A model generated the notes under the pieces. The model saw only the letters and a list, made by a program, of their open reading frames with translations, made no database searches and was not told the DNA's origin. 64,000 nt of DNA from Aliigemmobacter aestuarii (lineage in GTDB: Bacteria > Pseudomonadota > Alphaproteobacteria > Rhodobacterales > Rhodobacteraceae), in NCBI RefSeq assembly GCF_004799285.1, contig NZ_SSND01000006.1, forward strand, positions 1 through 64,000, in the 5' to 3' direction. Positions 19,906-28,998 of the stretch are shown in pieces. Every line of letters begins with the position of its first letter. Positions within the stretch are counted from its first letter, which is position 1. Made by a program: the position numbers and the translations under genes.

Positions 19906-19924
19906 CCAACAAAACCCACAAATT
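19906..19924. promoter_or_regulatory. TGTGGG-type operator, site B (inverted)
   Basis: Read on the minus strand this is AATTTGTGGGTTTTGTTGG, an inverted partner of site A with centres about 74 nt apart. Its second half-unit is degenerate. It lies between site A and the end of the LysR gene. Confidence 0.4.
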
Positions 19925-19941
19925 CCCGCGCGCATCCTGCG

Positions 19942-20811
19942 TCAGGCGCCTGCCGGGCCGTCCCATTCGCGCATGAAGGCGCGGATCGCAGGCACGTCGC
20001 GGCGTTGGGTCAGGTAGACCAGCGTTTCGGTCATCATCAGCGTCAGCCCTGAAAGCGGAACCCGTTCGATCCTTGGATCGTGGCCAAGCTCCGCGTCCGA
20101 AATGAAGCCCACGCCCGTGCCTGTCGCCACCACCTCGCGCATCGCCTCGCGGCCCTCGACCTCGATCACCGGGCTCAGGCGGATGCCGTCGCGCCGCGCC
20201 GCCTCTTCCAGCCCCGACCGGGTGCGCGAGCCGCGTTCGCGGAATACCAGCGGCACCCGGCGCAGATCGTCCAGCGACAGGCTCACGGTGCCCGCTGGCA
20301 ACAGGCCGCGCGCGGCGATGGCGACGATCGGGCTTTCGCCAAGATCGACGCAGGTCAGGTCGGGGGCCGGATCAAGGCTGCCGAGGATGCCGATCTCGGC
20401 GTCATAGCCGCGCAGGGCGGACAGCACCTGTTCGGAATTGCCGCTGGCGATCTGGACAAGCACCCCCGGATGACGGCGGCGGAAGCGCACTAGCGCTTCC
20501 GAGATATGCAACGCGCTGTCGGCCATGATGCGCAGCGTTCCCGACACGGCGGCACGCGAGCGTTCCAGATGGCGGCCGATCTGATCCTCGACCTCGAAGA
20601 ACCGCCGCGTCAGAAGAAATAGGTCCTCGCCCGCCCCGGTCAGGCGCACGCGCCGCCCCTCGCGGTAAAACAGAAGCGTGTCATGGTCCTGTTCCAGGCG
20701 GCGAACCTGATCCGACAGCGAGGGCTGCGTCTGGTTCAGCGCTTCGGCCGCGCGGGAAAACCCGCCGTGCAGGGCGACGTGGTGGAAGGCGCGAAGCTGG
20801 GCATAGCGCAT
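19942..20811 (-). CDS. LysR-family regulator divergent from phnWAY
   Basis: A 289-residue LysR protein from the ATG at 20811 (MRYAQLRAF). The N-terminal HTH includes GGFSRAAEALNQTQPSLSDQVRRLE; an effector-binding domain follows. It is divergent from phnW, with a 94-bp shared promoter region. LysR regulators next to phnWAY genes are known to activate 2-aminoethylphosphonate degradation in response to the substrate rather than to phosphate. That assignment here rests on position. Confidence 0.85.
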   Translation of the reverse strand: MRYAQLRAFHHVALHGGFSRAAEALNQTQPSLSDQVRRLEQDHDTLLFYREGRRVRLTGAGEDLFLLTRRFFEVEDQIGRHLERSRAAVSGTLRIMADSALHISEALVRFRRRHPGVLVQIASGNSEQVLSALRGYDAEIGILGSLDPAPDLTCVDLGESPIVAIAARGLLPAGTVSLSLDDLRRVPLVFRERGSRTRSGLEEAARRDGIRLSPVIEVEGREAMREVVATGTGVGFISDAELGHDPRIERVPLSGLTLMMTETLVYLTQRRDVPAIRAFMREWDGPAGA

Positions 20812-20827
20812 GTATCGGCCAATCTTA

Positions 20828-20841
20828 TGGATCAATATCCA
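20828..20841. promoter_or_regulatory. Dyad in the LysR-phnW intergenic region
   Basis: TGGAT-CAAT-ATCCA is a perfect inverted repeat in the 94-bp gap, close to the LysR start. It is a reasonable LysR operator candidate, although the spacing is not the canonical T-N11-A. Confidence 0.4.
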
Positions 20842-20905
20842 AACAAGATTTCACATATGGAAAGGCATCGGTCAATCTGCCGCCAGCCGAACGGAGTGTC
20901 CCGCC

Positions 20906-22090
20906 ATGCCGACCACCCCCGCCTTTCCGCCCCCGAAGATGGGAGAGCCCTATCTTTTGACACCGGGCCCGCTGACCACCGCCTACGAGGTCAAGCAGGC
21001 CATGCTGAAGGACTGGGGCAGTTGGGACGACGATTTCCGCGCCATGACGCGCGACCTGCGCGCGCGGCTTCTGGCGCTGCTTGGGCCGGGCGGGGCAGGG
21101 TATGACTGCGTGCCGCTGCAAGGGTCGGGTTCCTATTGTGTCGAGGCGATGCTGGGGTCTTTCGTGCCGAAGGACGGCAAGGTTCTGGTCCTGTCGAACG
21201 GGGCTTACGGCCTGCGCGCTGCGGCGACGCTGGATCAGATCGGGCGGGGGCGGGTGCTGTTGGACAAGGGCGATTACCTGCCGCCCCGCGGCGACGAGGT
21301 GGCGCGGATCCTGGCCGATGACCCGGCGATCACCCATGTCCTGGCCATTCATTGCGAAACTTCATCCGGCATCCTGAACCCGGTCGAGGAGATATCCGAG
21401 GCCACCTATGCCGCGGGCCGCAAGCTGTTGATCGACAGCATGTCGGCCTTCGGCGCCATCCCGCTGGAGCCGGATCGGATCCGGTATGAGGCGATGGTGT
21501 CTTCGGCCAACAAGTGCATCGAGGGCGTTCCCGGCTTCGGTTTCGTCATCGCGAAGACGGCCGAGATCGAGGCGGCCAAGGGCAATTCCCATTCGCTGGC
21601 GCTGGATGTCCATGGGCAATGGGCCACGATGGAAAAGACCGGCCAGTGGCGCTTTACCCCGCCCACCCATGTGGTCGCGGCCTTCATCGAGGCGTTGAAG
21701 ATGCATCAGGCCGAAGGTGGCGTTGCCGCGCGCGGCGCGCGCTATGAACGGAACCGCGACGTGATGGTGGCGGGGATGCGGGCGCTTGGCTTTGAAACGC
21801 TGCTGGACAACCGTTGGCTGTCGCCGATCATCGTCACCTTCTTCTGCCCGGCCGATCCCGCCTTCGTGTTTGCGCGCTTCTACGACCTGATGAAGCAGAA
21901 GGGGTTCATCATCTATCCCGGCAAACTGACGGTGGTGGACAGCTTCCGGGTGGGCTGCATCGGGCGGATGGATGAACATGTCATGGCCCGCGTGGTCGAG
22001 GCCGCCCGCGCAAGCCTTGCCGAAATGGGCGTGGCCAGTGCCGCGCCCCCCGCCGCCGCCCTTGAAGAACGCAAGAAACTCGCCGCCTGA
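20906..22090 (+). CDS. phnW: 2-aminoethylphosphonate-pyruvate transaminase
   Basis: A 394-residue PLP-dependent class V-type aminotransferase. The ATG at 20906 has GGAG 9 nt upstream; the longer frame would run through the promoter. YLLTPGPLTT opens the fold, and K203 in SSANKCIEGVPG is the expected PLP lysine. The enzyme moves the amino group of 2-aminoethylphosphonate to pyruvate, giving phosphonoacetaldehyde and alanine. It is the first gene of phnW-phnA-phnY. No phosphonoacetaldehyde hydrolase gene (phnX) is nearby, so the oxidative branch is used. Confidence 0.93.
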   Translation: MPTTPAFPPPKMGEPYLLTPGPLTTAYEVKQAMLKDWGSWDDDFRAMTRDLRARLLALLGPGGAGYDCVPLQGSGSYCVEAMLGSFVPKDGKVLVLSNGAYGLRAAATLDQIGRGRVLLDKGDYLPPRGDEVARILADDPAITHVLAIHCETSSGILNPVEEISEATYAAGRKLLIDSMSAFGAIPLEPDRIRYEAMVSSANKCIEGVPGFGFVIAKTAEIEAAKGNSHSLALDVHGQWATMEKTGQWRFTPPTHVVAAFIEALKMHQAEGGVAARGARYERNRDVMVAGMRALGFETLLDNRWLSPIIVTFFCPADPAFVFARFYDLMKQKGFIIYPGKLTVVDSFRVGCIGRMDEHVMARVVEAARASLAEMGVASAAPPAAALEERKKLAA

Positions 22091-22123
22091 ATCCGGCACG
22101 ACCCGACCGACAAAGGAAGACCC

Positions 22124-23371
22124 ATGCCCATCACCGCCCCCGTCGAGGCCAATGGCCGCACCTATCCCGCGCCCAAGGTCTGCGCCATCGCGATCTGCCT
22201 TGACGGATGCGAACCCGCCTATCTGGACGTGGCCATCGCCGAGGGGCTGATGCCCACGCTGAAACGCATCCGCGAAACCGGAACCGACCGGCTGGCCCAT
22301 TCGGTGATCCCGTCCTTCACCAACCCCAACAACCTGTCCATCGCCACGGGCCGCCCGCCCGCTGTTCACGGCATCTGCGGCAACTACCTTTACGAACCCG
22401 AAACCGGGCAGGAAGTGATGATGAACGACGTGCGATTCCTGCGGGCGCCGACGATCTTTTCGCGTTTCTACGAGGCGGGCGCGCGGGTTGCGATGGTGAC
22501 GGCCAAGGACAAGCTGCGCGCGCTTCTGGGCGCGGGGCTGCGGTTCGACGAGGATCGCGCGGTGGCCTTTTCCTCGGAACGGGCGGATACGACGACGAAG
22601 GCCGAACACGGGATCGACAATGCCAGCCGCTGGCTGGGCCGTCCGGTGCCCGAGGTCTATTCGGCGGACCTGTCGGAATTCGTCTTTGCGGCGGGGGTGA
22701 AGCTTTTGCGCGAATGGGCGCCCGACATCATGTATCTGTCGACGACCGATTACATCCAGCACAAGTTCGCCCCCGAGGAACAGGGCGCCAAGGATTTCTA
22801 TGCCATGTTCGATCGCTATCTGGCCGAGCTGGACGAGATGGGCGCGGCAATTGTCGTGACCGCCGATCACGGCATGAAACCCAAGCATGACAATAACGGC
22901 CGGCCCGCCGTGATCTATGTGCAGGACCTTCTTGACGACTGGCTGGGCAAGGCCGCGGCCCGCGTGATCCTGCCGATCACCGATCCTTACGTCGTCCATC
23001 ACGGGGCGCTCGGGTCTTTTGCCACGGCCTATCTGCCCGAAGGCACCGACCGGGCCGCGATCATGGCGCGGCTCGCGGCGCGGCCCGAACTGATCCTTGT
23101 CGTGGACCGGGACGAGGCGGTGCGCCGCTTCGAGCTTCCGGCCGACCGGATCGGCGATATCGTCATGATCTCGGGCGAGAACATGACGATCGGCACATCC
23201 GAACACCGGCACGACCTTGCCGCGCTGAAGGAACCCCTGCGCAGCCACGGCGGGCTGACCGAACAGGAGGTGCCCTTCATCGTCAATCGCGTGATGCCGG
23301 ATGTGCCGGGCGAACCCGCCTTGCGCAACTTCGACGCCTTCTACTACGCCACCCGCGCGGCGGCGCTGTGA
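22124..23371 (+). CDS. phnA: Phosphonoacetate hydrolase
   Basis: A 415-residue alkaline-phosphatase-superfamily enzyme that cleaves the C-P bond of phosphonoacetate to acetate and phosphate. AAGGAAG precedes the ATG by 5 nt. Metal and nucleophile residues are visible: D27 (CLDGCEP), T66 in [19 protein letters not shown] and a late SHGGLTEQE. Family length is near 410-420. The gene lies between phnW and phnY, the order known from Sinorhizobium meliloti. It releases phosphate regardless of need, which fits the phosphate transporter gene downstream. Confidence 0.93.
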   Translation: MPITAPVEANGRTYPAPKVCAIAICLDGCEPAYLDVAIAEGLMPTLKRIRETGTDRLAHSVIPSFTNPNNLSIATGRPPAVHGICGNYLYEPETGQEVMMNDVRFLRAPTIFSRFYEAGARVAMVTAKDKLRALLGAGLRFDEDRAVAFSSERADTTTKAEHGIDNASRWLGRPVPEVYSADLSEFVFAAGVKLLREWAPDIMYLSTTDYIQHKFAPEEQGAKDFYAMFDRYLAELDEMGAAIVVTADHGMKPKHDNNGRPAVIYVQDLLDDWLGKAAARVILPITDPYVVHHGALGSFATAYLPEGTDRAAIMARLAARPELILVVDRDEAVRRFELPADRIGDIVMISGENMTIGTSEHRHDLAALKEPLRSHGGLTEQEVPFIVNRVMPDVPGEPALRNFDAFYYATRAAAL

Positions 23372-23384
23372 TCCGGGGGACGCC

Positions 23385-24824
23385 ATGACCGATATCCGAC
23401 ACGAAGGCATGCGCATCGGCGGGCAGGTGGTGTTCACCGACCGCGTGATCGAGGTGCGCTATCCCTACACGAACGAGGTGGTGGGCACCGTGCCCGCCGG
23501 CACCGCCGAACACGCGCGCCGCGCCTTCGACATCGCGGCGAACTACCGGTCGCGCCTCACCCGCTATGAGCGCAGCCAGATCCTGAAGCGGACGGGCGAA
23601 ATCATCGGCGAACGGCGCGACTATCTGGCGAAGTGGCTGGTGCTGGAACTGGGCATCTGCTGGCAACACGCGGTTTATGAAACCAAGCGCGCGCAGGATG
23701 TCTATACCTTCGCCGCCGCACAGGCGCTTCAGGACGACGGGCAGATCTTTTCCTGCGACCTGACGCATAACGGCAAGAACCGCAAGATCTACACCAAGCG
23801 CGAGCCGGTCCGGGCGATTTCCGCGATCACGCCCTTCAATCACCCGCTGAACATGGTCAGCCACAAGGTCGCGCCCTCGATTGCCACCAACAATTGCATA
23901 GTGCTGAAGCCCACGGAACTGACCCCGCTGACCGCGCTGACGCTGGCCGATATCCTCTATGAAGCGGGCCTTCCGCCCGAGATGTTTCAGGTCGTCACCG
24001 GCCTTCCGGCCGACATCGGCGACGAAATGATCACCAACCCGAACGCCGACATCATCACCTTCACCGGGGGCGTTCCGGTGGGCAAGATGATCGCGGCCAA
24101 GGCGGTTTATAAACGGCAGGCGCTGGAACTGGGCGGGAACGATCCGCTGATCGTGCTGAACGATCTGGACGACGCCGATCTGGACAAGGCTGCGACCATC
24201 GCGGTGGCGGGGGCGACCGGCAATTCGGGCCAGCGTTGCACGGCGGTCAAGCGCATCCTGGTGCAGGAAAGCGTGGCCGACCGGTTCGTGCCCATGGTGC
24301 TGGAGAAGGCCAGGAAGATCCGGTTCGGCGATCCGATGGATCCGGAAACCGAACTGGGCTGCGTGATCCATGAAGGGGCTGCCGCTCTGTTTGAACGCCG
24401 CGTCTACATGGCCGCCGATCAGGGGGCCAAGGTTCTGTATGATCCCGGCCGCAAGGGCGCGCTTTTGCCGCCCATCGTGGTCGATCACGTCCCCCATGCC
24501 AGCGAACTGGTGATGGAGGAAACCTTTGGCCCCGTCATCCCCATCGTCCGCGTGCCTGACGACGATGCCGAGGTGATGCGGATTTCCAATTCCACCCCCT
24601 TCGGCCTGTCCTCGGGCGTCTGCACCAATGATTTCCGCCGGATGCAGGCCTTCATCGAGGGGCTCGATGTGGGCACGGTGAACATCTGGGAACAGCCCGG
24701 CTACCGGATCGAAACCTCGCCCTTCGGGGGGATCAAGGATTCGGGCAACGGCGTGAAGGAAGGCGTGACCGAGGCGATGAAGTTCTTCACCAACGTGAAG
24801 ACCTATTCGCTGCCCTGGCCGTGA
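23385..24824 (+). CDS. phnY: Phosphonoacetaldehyde dehydrogenase
   Basis: A 479-residue aldehyde dehydrogenase beginning at the ATG at 23385, with a GGGGGA site upstream. The frame runs back into phnA, but [11 protein letters not shown] is the natural N-terminus. E248 (LELGGNDP) and C285 ([10 protein letters not shown]) are the catalytic residues. [15 protein letters not shown] and FKP-like LKPTELTP bind the cofactor. It oxidises phosphonoacetaldehyde to phosphonoacetate with NAD, completing the PhnW-PhnY-PhnA route. The gene order W-A-Y and 13-nt spacing indicate one operon. Confidence 0.92.
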   Translation: MTDIRHEGMRIGGQVVFTDRVIEVRYPYTNEVVGTVPAGTAEHARRAFDIAANYRSRLTRYERSQILKRTGEIIGERRDYLAKWLVLELGICWQHAVYETKRAQDVYTFAAAQALQDDGQIFSCDLTHNGKNRKIYTKREPVRAISAITPFNHPLNMVSHKVAPSIATNNCIVLKPTELTPLTALTLADILYEAGLPPEMFQVVTGLPADIGDEMITNPNADIITFTGGVPVGKMIAAKAVYKRQALELGGNDPLIVLNDLDDADLDKAATIAVAGATGNSGQRCTAVKRILVQESVADRFVPMVLEKARKIRFGDPMDPETELGCVIHEGAAALFERRVYMAADQGAKVLYDPGRKGALLPPIVVDHVPHASELVMEETFGPVIPIVRVPDDDAEVMRISNSTPFGLSSGVCTNDFRRMQAFIEGLDVGTVNIWEQPGYRIETSPFGGIKDSGNGVKEGVTEAMKFFTNVKTYSLPWP

Positions 24825-24858
24825 CCGGGATGCGCGCGGCCGCGCGGCGGACCGCCCG

Positions 24859-25698
24859 ATGACCCTGGGCGTGACCGCGATTGTCCTTTGCGCGGCGTTG
24901 ATGCATGCGCTGTGGAACGCGCTGGTCAAGGGGGCGGGGGACCGGACGGTGATGCTGGGCCTGATCGCGCTTGGCCATGTCATCCCCGGTGCGGCGCTGG
25001 CGCTGAACCTGCCCCCGCCCGCGCCGGAAAGCTGGCCCTATATCGTGGCCTCTACCGTGATTCACTGGGGCTATTACTGGCTTTTGAACATCGCCTACCG
25101 GTCGGGCGACCTGTCGGTGATCTATCCGGTGGCGCGCGGGGCGGCGCCGCTGATCATCGCGATCACCGCCTGGCTTGCCCTCGGCGAGGCGCTGCCCGCC
25201 CTGGCCTGGACCGGGATCGCGGCGATCTCGGCCGGGATCTTCCTGCTGGCCCGCCCGGTGCCCGGCCATCCGGTTCACCGAACGGGGCTTCTGGCGGCCT
25301 TCGGCACGGCACTGACTGTCGCGGCCTATTCGGTCGCGGACGGGATCGGGGTGCGCAGCGCGGGGCAGGCGCTGTCCTACATCGCCTGGCTTTTCACCGC
25401 CGAGATCATCGTGGCCGTCGTCGTGCTGGCCACACGGGGCGAAAGGCTCCGGCGGATGGGCGGGCGGCAGGTGATGATCGGTCTGGCCGGGGGCGTGACA
25501 TCCGGCGCGGCCTATGCGCTGGCGCTTTATGCCAAGACGCTCGCGCCCCTGGGCCTTGTCTCGGCGATGCGCGAAACCTCGGTCCTGTTCGCGGCGCTGT
25601 TCGGCGTCATCTGGTTTGGCGAGGGGCCGCGGCGGCGGCGGCTGATTGCGGCATCGGTGGTGACGATGGGGATCATCCTGATCGCCCTGGCTGGATAA
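24859..25698 (+). CDS. EamA/DMT-type permease, phosphonate-cluster associated
   Basis: A 279-residue protein with about ten hydrophobic segments arranged as two EamA repeats (LCAALMHALWNALVKG at the start; TAYSVADG-like segment near 145). It is 34 nt downstream of phnY. EamA-like membrane proteins recur in phosphonate-use gene clusters, where a defined phn-associated subfamily is recognised. The transported compound is not known; uptake of aminophosphonate or export of alanine are possibilities. The stop codon overlaps the first operator half of the next gene. Confidence 0.82.
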   Translation: MTLGVTAIVLCAALMHALWNALVKGAGDRTVMLGLIALGHVIPGAALALNLPPPAPESWPYIVASTVIHWGYYWLLNIAYRSGDLSVIYPVARGAAPLIIAITAWLALGEALPALAWTGIAAISAGIFLLARPVPGHPVHRTGLLAAFGTALTVAAYSVADGIGVRSAGQALSYIAWLFTAEIIVAVVVLATRGERLRRMGGRQVMIGLAGGVTSGAAYALALYAKTLAPLGLVSAMRETSVLFAALFGVIWFGEGPRRRRLIAASVVTMGIILIALAG

Positions 25699-25715
25699 TC
25701 CCACATAATCGCACA
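25695..25715. promoter_or_regulatory. Tandem TGTGNGATT-type operator, site C (inverted)
   Basis: On the minus strand it reads TGTGCGATTA-TGTGGGATTA, two direct 10-nt units that match site A at 19832-19850 in their conserved positions. It overlaps the EamA stop codon and lies about 105 nt upstream of the DeoR start. Confidence 0.5.
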
Positions 25716-25749
25716 TTTTCGGCGCGATCGGGCGGCTTTCCTCTGGACA

Positions 25750-25769
25750 TTTGTGGGAATTGGGTGTGA
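25750..25769. promoter_or_regulatory. TGTGGG-type operator, site D
   Basis: TTTGTGGGAATTGGGTGTGA begins with the same 8 bases as site A and ends with the same GTGTGA. It lies about 50 nt upstream of the DeoR start and is inverted relative to site C. Autoregulation is likely. Confidence 0.5.
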
Positions 25770-25817
25770 CTTCCGGTCAGGGACGCGTGTCCGGAGGCCT
25801 GACAGGAGGCGCAGCGG

Positions 25818-26600
25818 ATGGTCAAGACCATGGAACCCCATTCCACGCACCGCGAGGTGGAATTGCTGGATACGCTGCGCGCGCTTGGCGGTTCGGCGCG
25901 GACCGTTGCGCTGGCCGAGGCGCTGAACGTGTCCGAGGAAACGATCCGCCGCACGGTCAAGGCGCTGGCCAAGGCCGATCTGGTGCAGCGGGTTCATGGC
26001 GGGGTCTATCTGACCTCGAAAGATGCGATGTCGCCCGTCGCCTCGCGCCTGTCCAGGCGGTCGCGCGAAAAGTCGCGAATCGCGCAAGCCGCGGCCGGGC
26101 TGATCCCGAACGGGTCCTGCGTGTTTCTGGATGTCGGGTCCACCACGGCCTTTGTCGCGGAACGGCTGAAGGATCACCGCGACCTGACGGTGATCACCAA
26201 TGCCCTGACCCCGGCGCAGACGCTGGTCGGGCGCAACGGCAACCGCGTGTTCCTGGCCTGCGGCGAGTTGCGCGAGGTTGAACTGGGCACCTTCGGCAGC
26301 GACAGCATCGCCTTTGTCGAACGCTTCAACATCGACTTCGCCGTGATGAGCGTGGATGCCATCGACCCCCAGACCGGGTTTCTTCTGGCAGGCGCCTCCG
26401 AGGCCGAACTGGCGCGCGCGGTCACGGCGCGGGCAAGGCGCCGGATCGTCGTGGCCGATCACAGCAAGTTCGGTCAGACCGCGCCGATCGTGGCCTGCCC
26501 GCCCGGTCAGGTCGATATCCTTGTCACCGACAGGCCCCTGAAGCCGGTGTTCGACGGCCGGATGCGGGACTGGGAGATCGAGGTGATATGCGCCGGCTGA
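25818..26600 (+). CDS. DeoR/GlpR-family transcriptional regulator
   Basis: A 260-residue DeoR-family repressor. The HTH (TVALAEALNVSEETIRRTVKAL) occupies residues 28-50, and the sugar-phosphate-sensing domain follows (FLDVGSTTAFVAE, DHSKFG). AGGAGG lies upstream of the ATG. Family members sense phosphorylated metabolites. Its position in the phosphonate cluster and sites C/D before it, repeated as A/B at the hydrolase gene, suggest that it controls its own unit and the hydrolase. The effector is not known. Confidence 0.87.
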   Translation: MVKTMEPHSTHREVELLDTLRALGGSARTVALAEALNVSEETIRRTVKALAKADLVQRVHGGVYLTSKDAMSPVASRLSRRSREKSRIAQAAAGLIPNGSCVFLDVGSTTAFVAERLKDHRDLTVITNALTPAQTLVGRNGNRVFLACGELREVELGTFGSDSIAFVERFNIDFAVMSVDAIDPQTGFLLAGASEAELARAVTARARRRIVVADHSKFGQTAPIVACPPGQVDILVTDRPLKPVFDGRMRDWEIEVICAG

Positions 26601-26694
26601 CCGGTGCGCGCAGGTCGGTGCTGGCCGGGGCGGGCGGGGAACCGCATCGCGCCCCGGGACGTTGTGGCAAAGGGAAGATCGTGGGGGATAGATC

Positions 26695-28371
26695 TTGGCG
26701 ATCCTGTGGTTTCTGATCCATCTGGCCGGGGCAACGATGTTGCTGCTGTTCGCCGTCAGGATGGTGCGCACGGGGATCGAGCGCGCCGTCGGCCCGGCCT
26801 TCCGCGAACAGCTGACGCGCCCGCGCAGCGCGGCGGGCGGGGCGGCCCTTGGGGTGGCGCTGGCGGTAATCCTGCAAAGCTCTGCCGCCGTCTCGCTTCT
26901 GGTGGCTGGCTTCGCGGCTTCGGGCGGGGTGCCCTTCGCCAGCGGGCTGGCGGTGGTGCTGGGGGCCGATCTGGGTTCGGCGCTGCTGATCCAGATCCTG
27001 TCGCTCCGCCTCGACTGGCTGGTGCCGGTGCTGCTGGCCGTGGGCGGGATGCTGTTTCTGAAGACCGAGGGGCGCAACCTGAAGCAGGCCGGGCGGATCC
27101 TGATGGGGATCGCCTTTCTGCTGATCTCGCTTCGGTTCCTGCGCGAGACGATGGAACCGATCCGCGACAGCGGCCTTCTGCCCGCCATCGCGGGATACCT
27201 TGCGCGGGATTTCGTAACCGCCTTTCTGGTCGGTGCGGCGCTGGCCTTCGTGATGATGTCTTCGGTCGCGGCGATCCTGATGTGCGTCACGGTCGTCGCC
27301 GTCGGGGCCTTTCCGCTGGAAGCCGGGCTGTCGCTGATTCTGGGGGCGAACCTGGGGTCTGCGCTGATCCCGGTGTGGCTGTCGCGCGGGATGGAGCCTG
27401 CCGCCCGGCGCATCCCGCTGGCGAACCTCGCGCTGCGGGGCGTGGCCGCGATTGTCGCGGTCGTCGCGGTCAACCGGCTGCCGCTGGTCGAACAGCTGCC
27501 GCCGATGCCGCCTGCGCAGACGCTGATCGTGCTGCACATCGCCTTCAATGCGGCGCTGCTGCTGGCGCTGCCATTCCGCCGCCCGCTTGAGGCCCCGATC
27601 CGGCGGCTGATGCCCGATCCGCCCGCGCCGGGCCCCGAGGTGGTTCCGATCCACCATCGCAGCGCGCTTGATCCCACCGTCCTGTCGCGGCCCAGTATCG
27701 CGCTGGCCTCGATCCGGCACGAACTGCTGCGGATGCATCAGGTGGTGGCGGAAATGATGCTGCCGGCGATGGATCTGTTTTCCGATTACGACCGCGCGCG
27801 GATGAAGGCGATCCGCGCGACCGACGGGGTGGTGAACGCCGCCTTCGACGGCATCCGCCGCTATGCCGCGCAGATCGCCGCCGACAGGATGCGCGGCGAC
27901 GAGGAAAAAGAACTTCGCGACCTGCTGGAATATGCCATCGCGCTTGAGGCGGCGGGCGACATCGTGGCCAAGGGCCTGATGTCGCTGGCGGACGAGATGC
28001 ATGACAAGCGCGTCAGGTTTTCCGATGAAGGCGCGCGCGAATTGCGCGGGATGCATGACCGTGTGCTGTCCAACATGAACCTTGCCGCGCAGGTGCTGGT
28101 GTCCGGCGATGTGGAAAGCGCGCGGCTTCTGCTGTCGGAAAAGGACGAGATGCGCCATCTGCACCGGACGACCCGCAAGAAGCACCTGCGCCGCCTCAGC
28201 GCGGGCGAGGCGGTCAGCTTCGCGTCAAGCGACATCCATCTGGAATGCGCCCATGCGCTGAAGGAATTCAACGGCCAGATCACGGCGGTGGCCTATCCTA
28301 TCCTGTTCCGCGAAGGCCAGCTTCTGGACACGCGGCTGATCACCCGGATGGAAGAGGAAATGGAGCGCTGA
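26695..28371 (+). CDS. Na/Pi-cotransporter family protein (PNaS) with PhoU-like domain
   Basis: A 558-residue protein starting at TTG (26695) with GGGGGA upstream. The N-terminal 310 residues hold eight or nine hydrophobic segments in two inverted repeats, the Na/Pi-cotransporter fold. The first repeat has the QSSAAVS motif; the second has MMSSVAA, with Met in place of the usual Gln. Residues about 340-550 form a PhoU-like helical domain. Bacterial relatives can export phosphate. Behind phnWAY, which liberates phosphate from every substrate turned over, an overflow or export role is the natural inference. Confidence 0.85.
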   Translation: MAILWFLIHLAGATMLLLFAVRMVRTGIERAVGPAFREQLTRPRSAAGGAALGVALAVILQSSAAVSLLVAGFAASGGVPFASGLAVVLGADLGSALLIQILSLRLDWLVPVLLAVGGMLFLKTEGRNLKQAGRILMGIAFLLISLRFLRETMEPIRDSGLLPAIAGYLARDFVTAFLVGAALAFVMMSSVAAILMCVTVVAVGAFPLEAGLSLILGANLGSALIPVWLSRGMEPAARRIPLANLALRGVAAIVAVVAVNRLPLVEQLPPMPPAQTLIVLHIAFNAALLLALPFRRPLEAPIRRLMPDPPAPGPEVVPIHHRSALDPTVLSRPSIALASIRHELLRMHQVVAEMMLPAMDLFSDYDRARMKAIRATDGVVNAAFDGIRRYAAQIAADRMRGDEEKELRDLLEYAIALEAAGDIVAKGLMSLADEMHDKRVRFSDEGARELRGMHDRVLSNMNLAAQVLVSGDVESARLLLSEKDEMRHLHRTTRKKHLRRLSAGEAVSFASSDIHLECAHALKEFNGQITAVAYPILFREGQLLDTRLITRMEEEMER

Positions 28372-28628
28372 TCCGGCTCCAGACGGCGCACGCATAGGTT
28401 GATTCGCGGTTGCAGAATCGGTCGTGCTGCAGGTGCGGAATCCAGCATGCAGACGCCAGATCGGGCGGGCCGTCAACGGGGTCTGAAACAGCTTTCACAT
28501 CGCGGTGATGTTGCCGCTAGCGGCGTATTGGGCATCTTCAAAAATGGAAGGGAATCAGTATGTTCCGCCGCGAAGGTGAAAGCCTTCGTGTGCGGCCCGC
28601 ATGGCCGTTTTCCCTGGAGAAACAAGAA

Positions 28629-28865
28629 ATGAAGAAGATCGTTCTGACCCTCGGCGCCATCTCGGCTTTCGCAGTGGCTCAGGCCAATGCTCAGACCGTG
28701 GTGACCGATGCCGATGGCAATGGCACCTACTCGATGGAAGAGCTGCTGGTGGCGTTCCCGGAGCTGACCGAAGAGGTCTTCAAGGCTGCCGACACCGACG
28801 CCGACGGCGCCCTTTCGGCGGACGAGCTGAAGGCCGCTCAGGACGCCGGCAACATCCCGGCATGA
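28629..28865 (+). CDS. Small exported EF-hand protein
   Basis: A 78-residue protein. The ATG at 28629 has GGAGA 8 nt upstream and is followed by a clear signal peptide (MKKIVLTLGAISAFAVAQANA). The mature 57 residues carry two EF-hand loops, DADGNGTYSMEE and DTDADGALSADE, the second canonical. It is probably a periplasmic calcium-binding protein of the small EF-hand family common in Rhodobacterales. It stands alone, with its own terminator. An upstream in-frame ATG at 28560 would disrupt the signal peptide and is rejected. Confidence 0.8.
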   Translation: MKKIVLTLGAISAFAVAQANAQTVVTDADGNGTYSMEELLVAFPELTEEVFKAADTDADGALSADELKAAQDAGNIPA

Positions 28866-28891
28866 TCGCCTGACCGGATGATCTGACCGAA

Positions 28892-28919
28892 CCGCCACGG
28901 GGCAACCCGTGGCGGTTTT
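28892..28919 (+). terminator. Intrinsic terminator of the EF-hand gene
   Basis: A perfect 10-bp stem (CCGCCACGGG/CCCGTGGCGG) with a GCAA tetraloop is followed by TTTT, 26 nt past the stop codon. Confidence 0.88.
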
Positions 28920-28969
28920 CGTTTGGCCGAAGGGCCTTGAGACGGGCGGACAAGGCGGGCGGACAAGGG

Positions 28970-28989
28970 GGGCGGCCGGGGGGCCGCCC
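28970..28989 (-). terminator. Hairpin after pyruvate carboxylase
   Basis: GGGCGGCC and GGCCGCCC pair perfectly around a 4-nt loop 9 nt past the pyc stop. The minus-strand transcript has no U-run. A 13-nt tandem repeat (GGGCGGACAAGG units) adjoins it at about 28944-28968. Confidence 0.45.
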
Positions 28990-28998
28990 GGGTGCCGA

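Noticed and set aside
21362-23437. Minus-strand frame of 691 codons
   Set aside because: Antisense to phnW, phnA and the phnY start, all with clear active-site residues.
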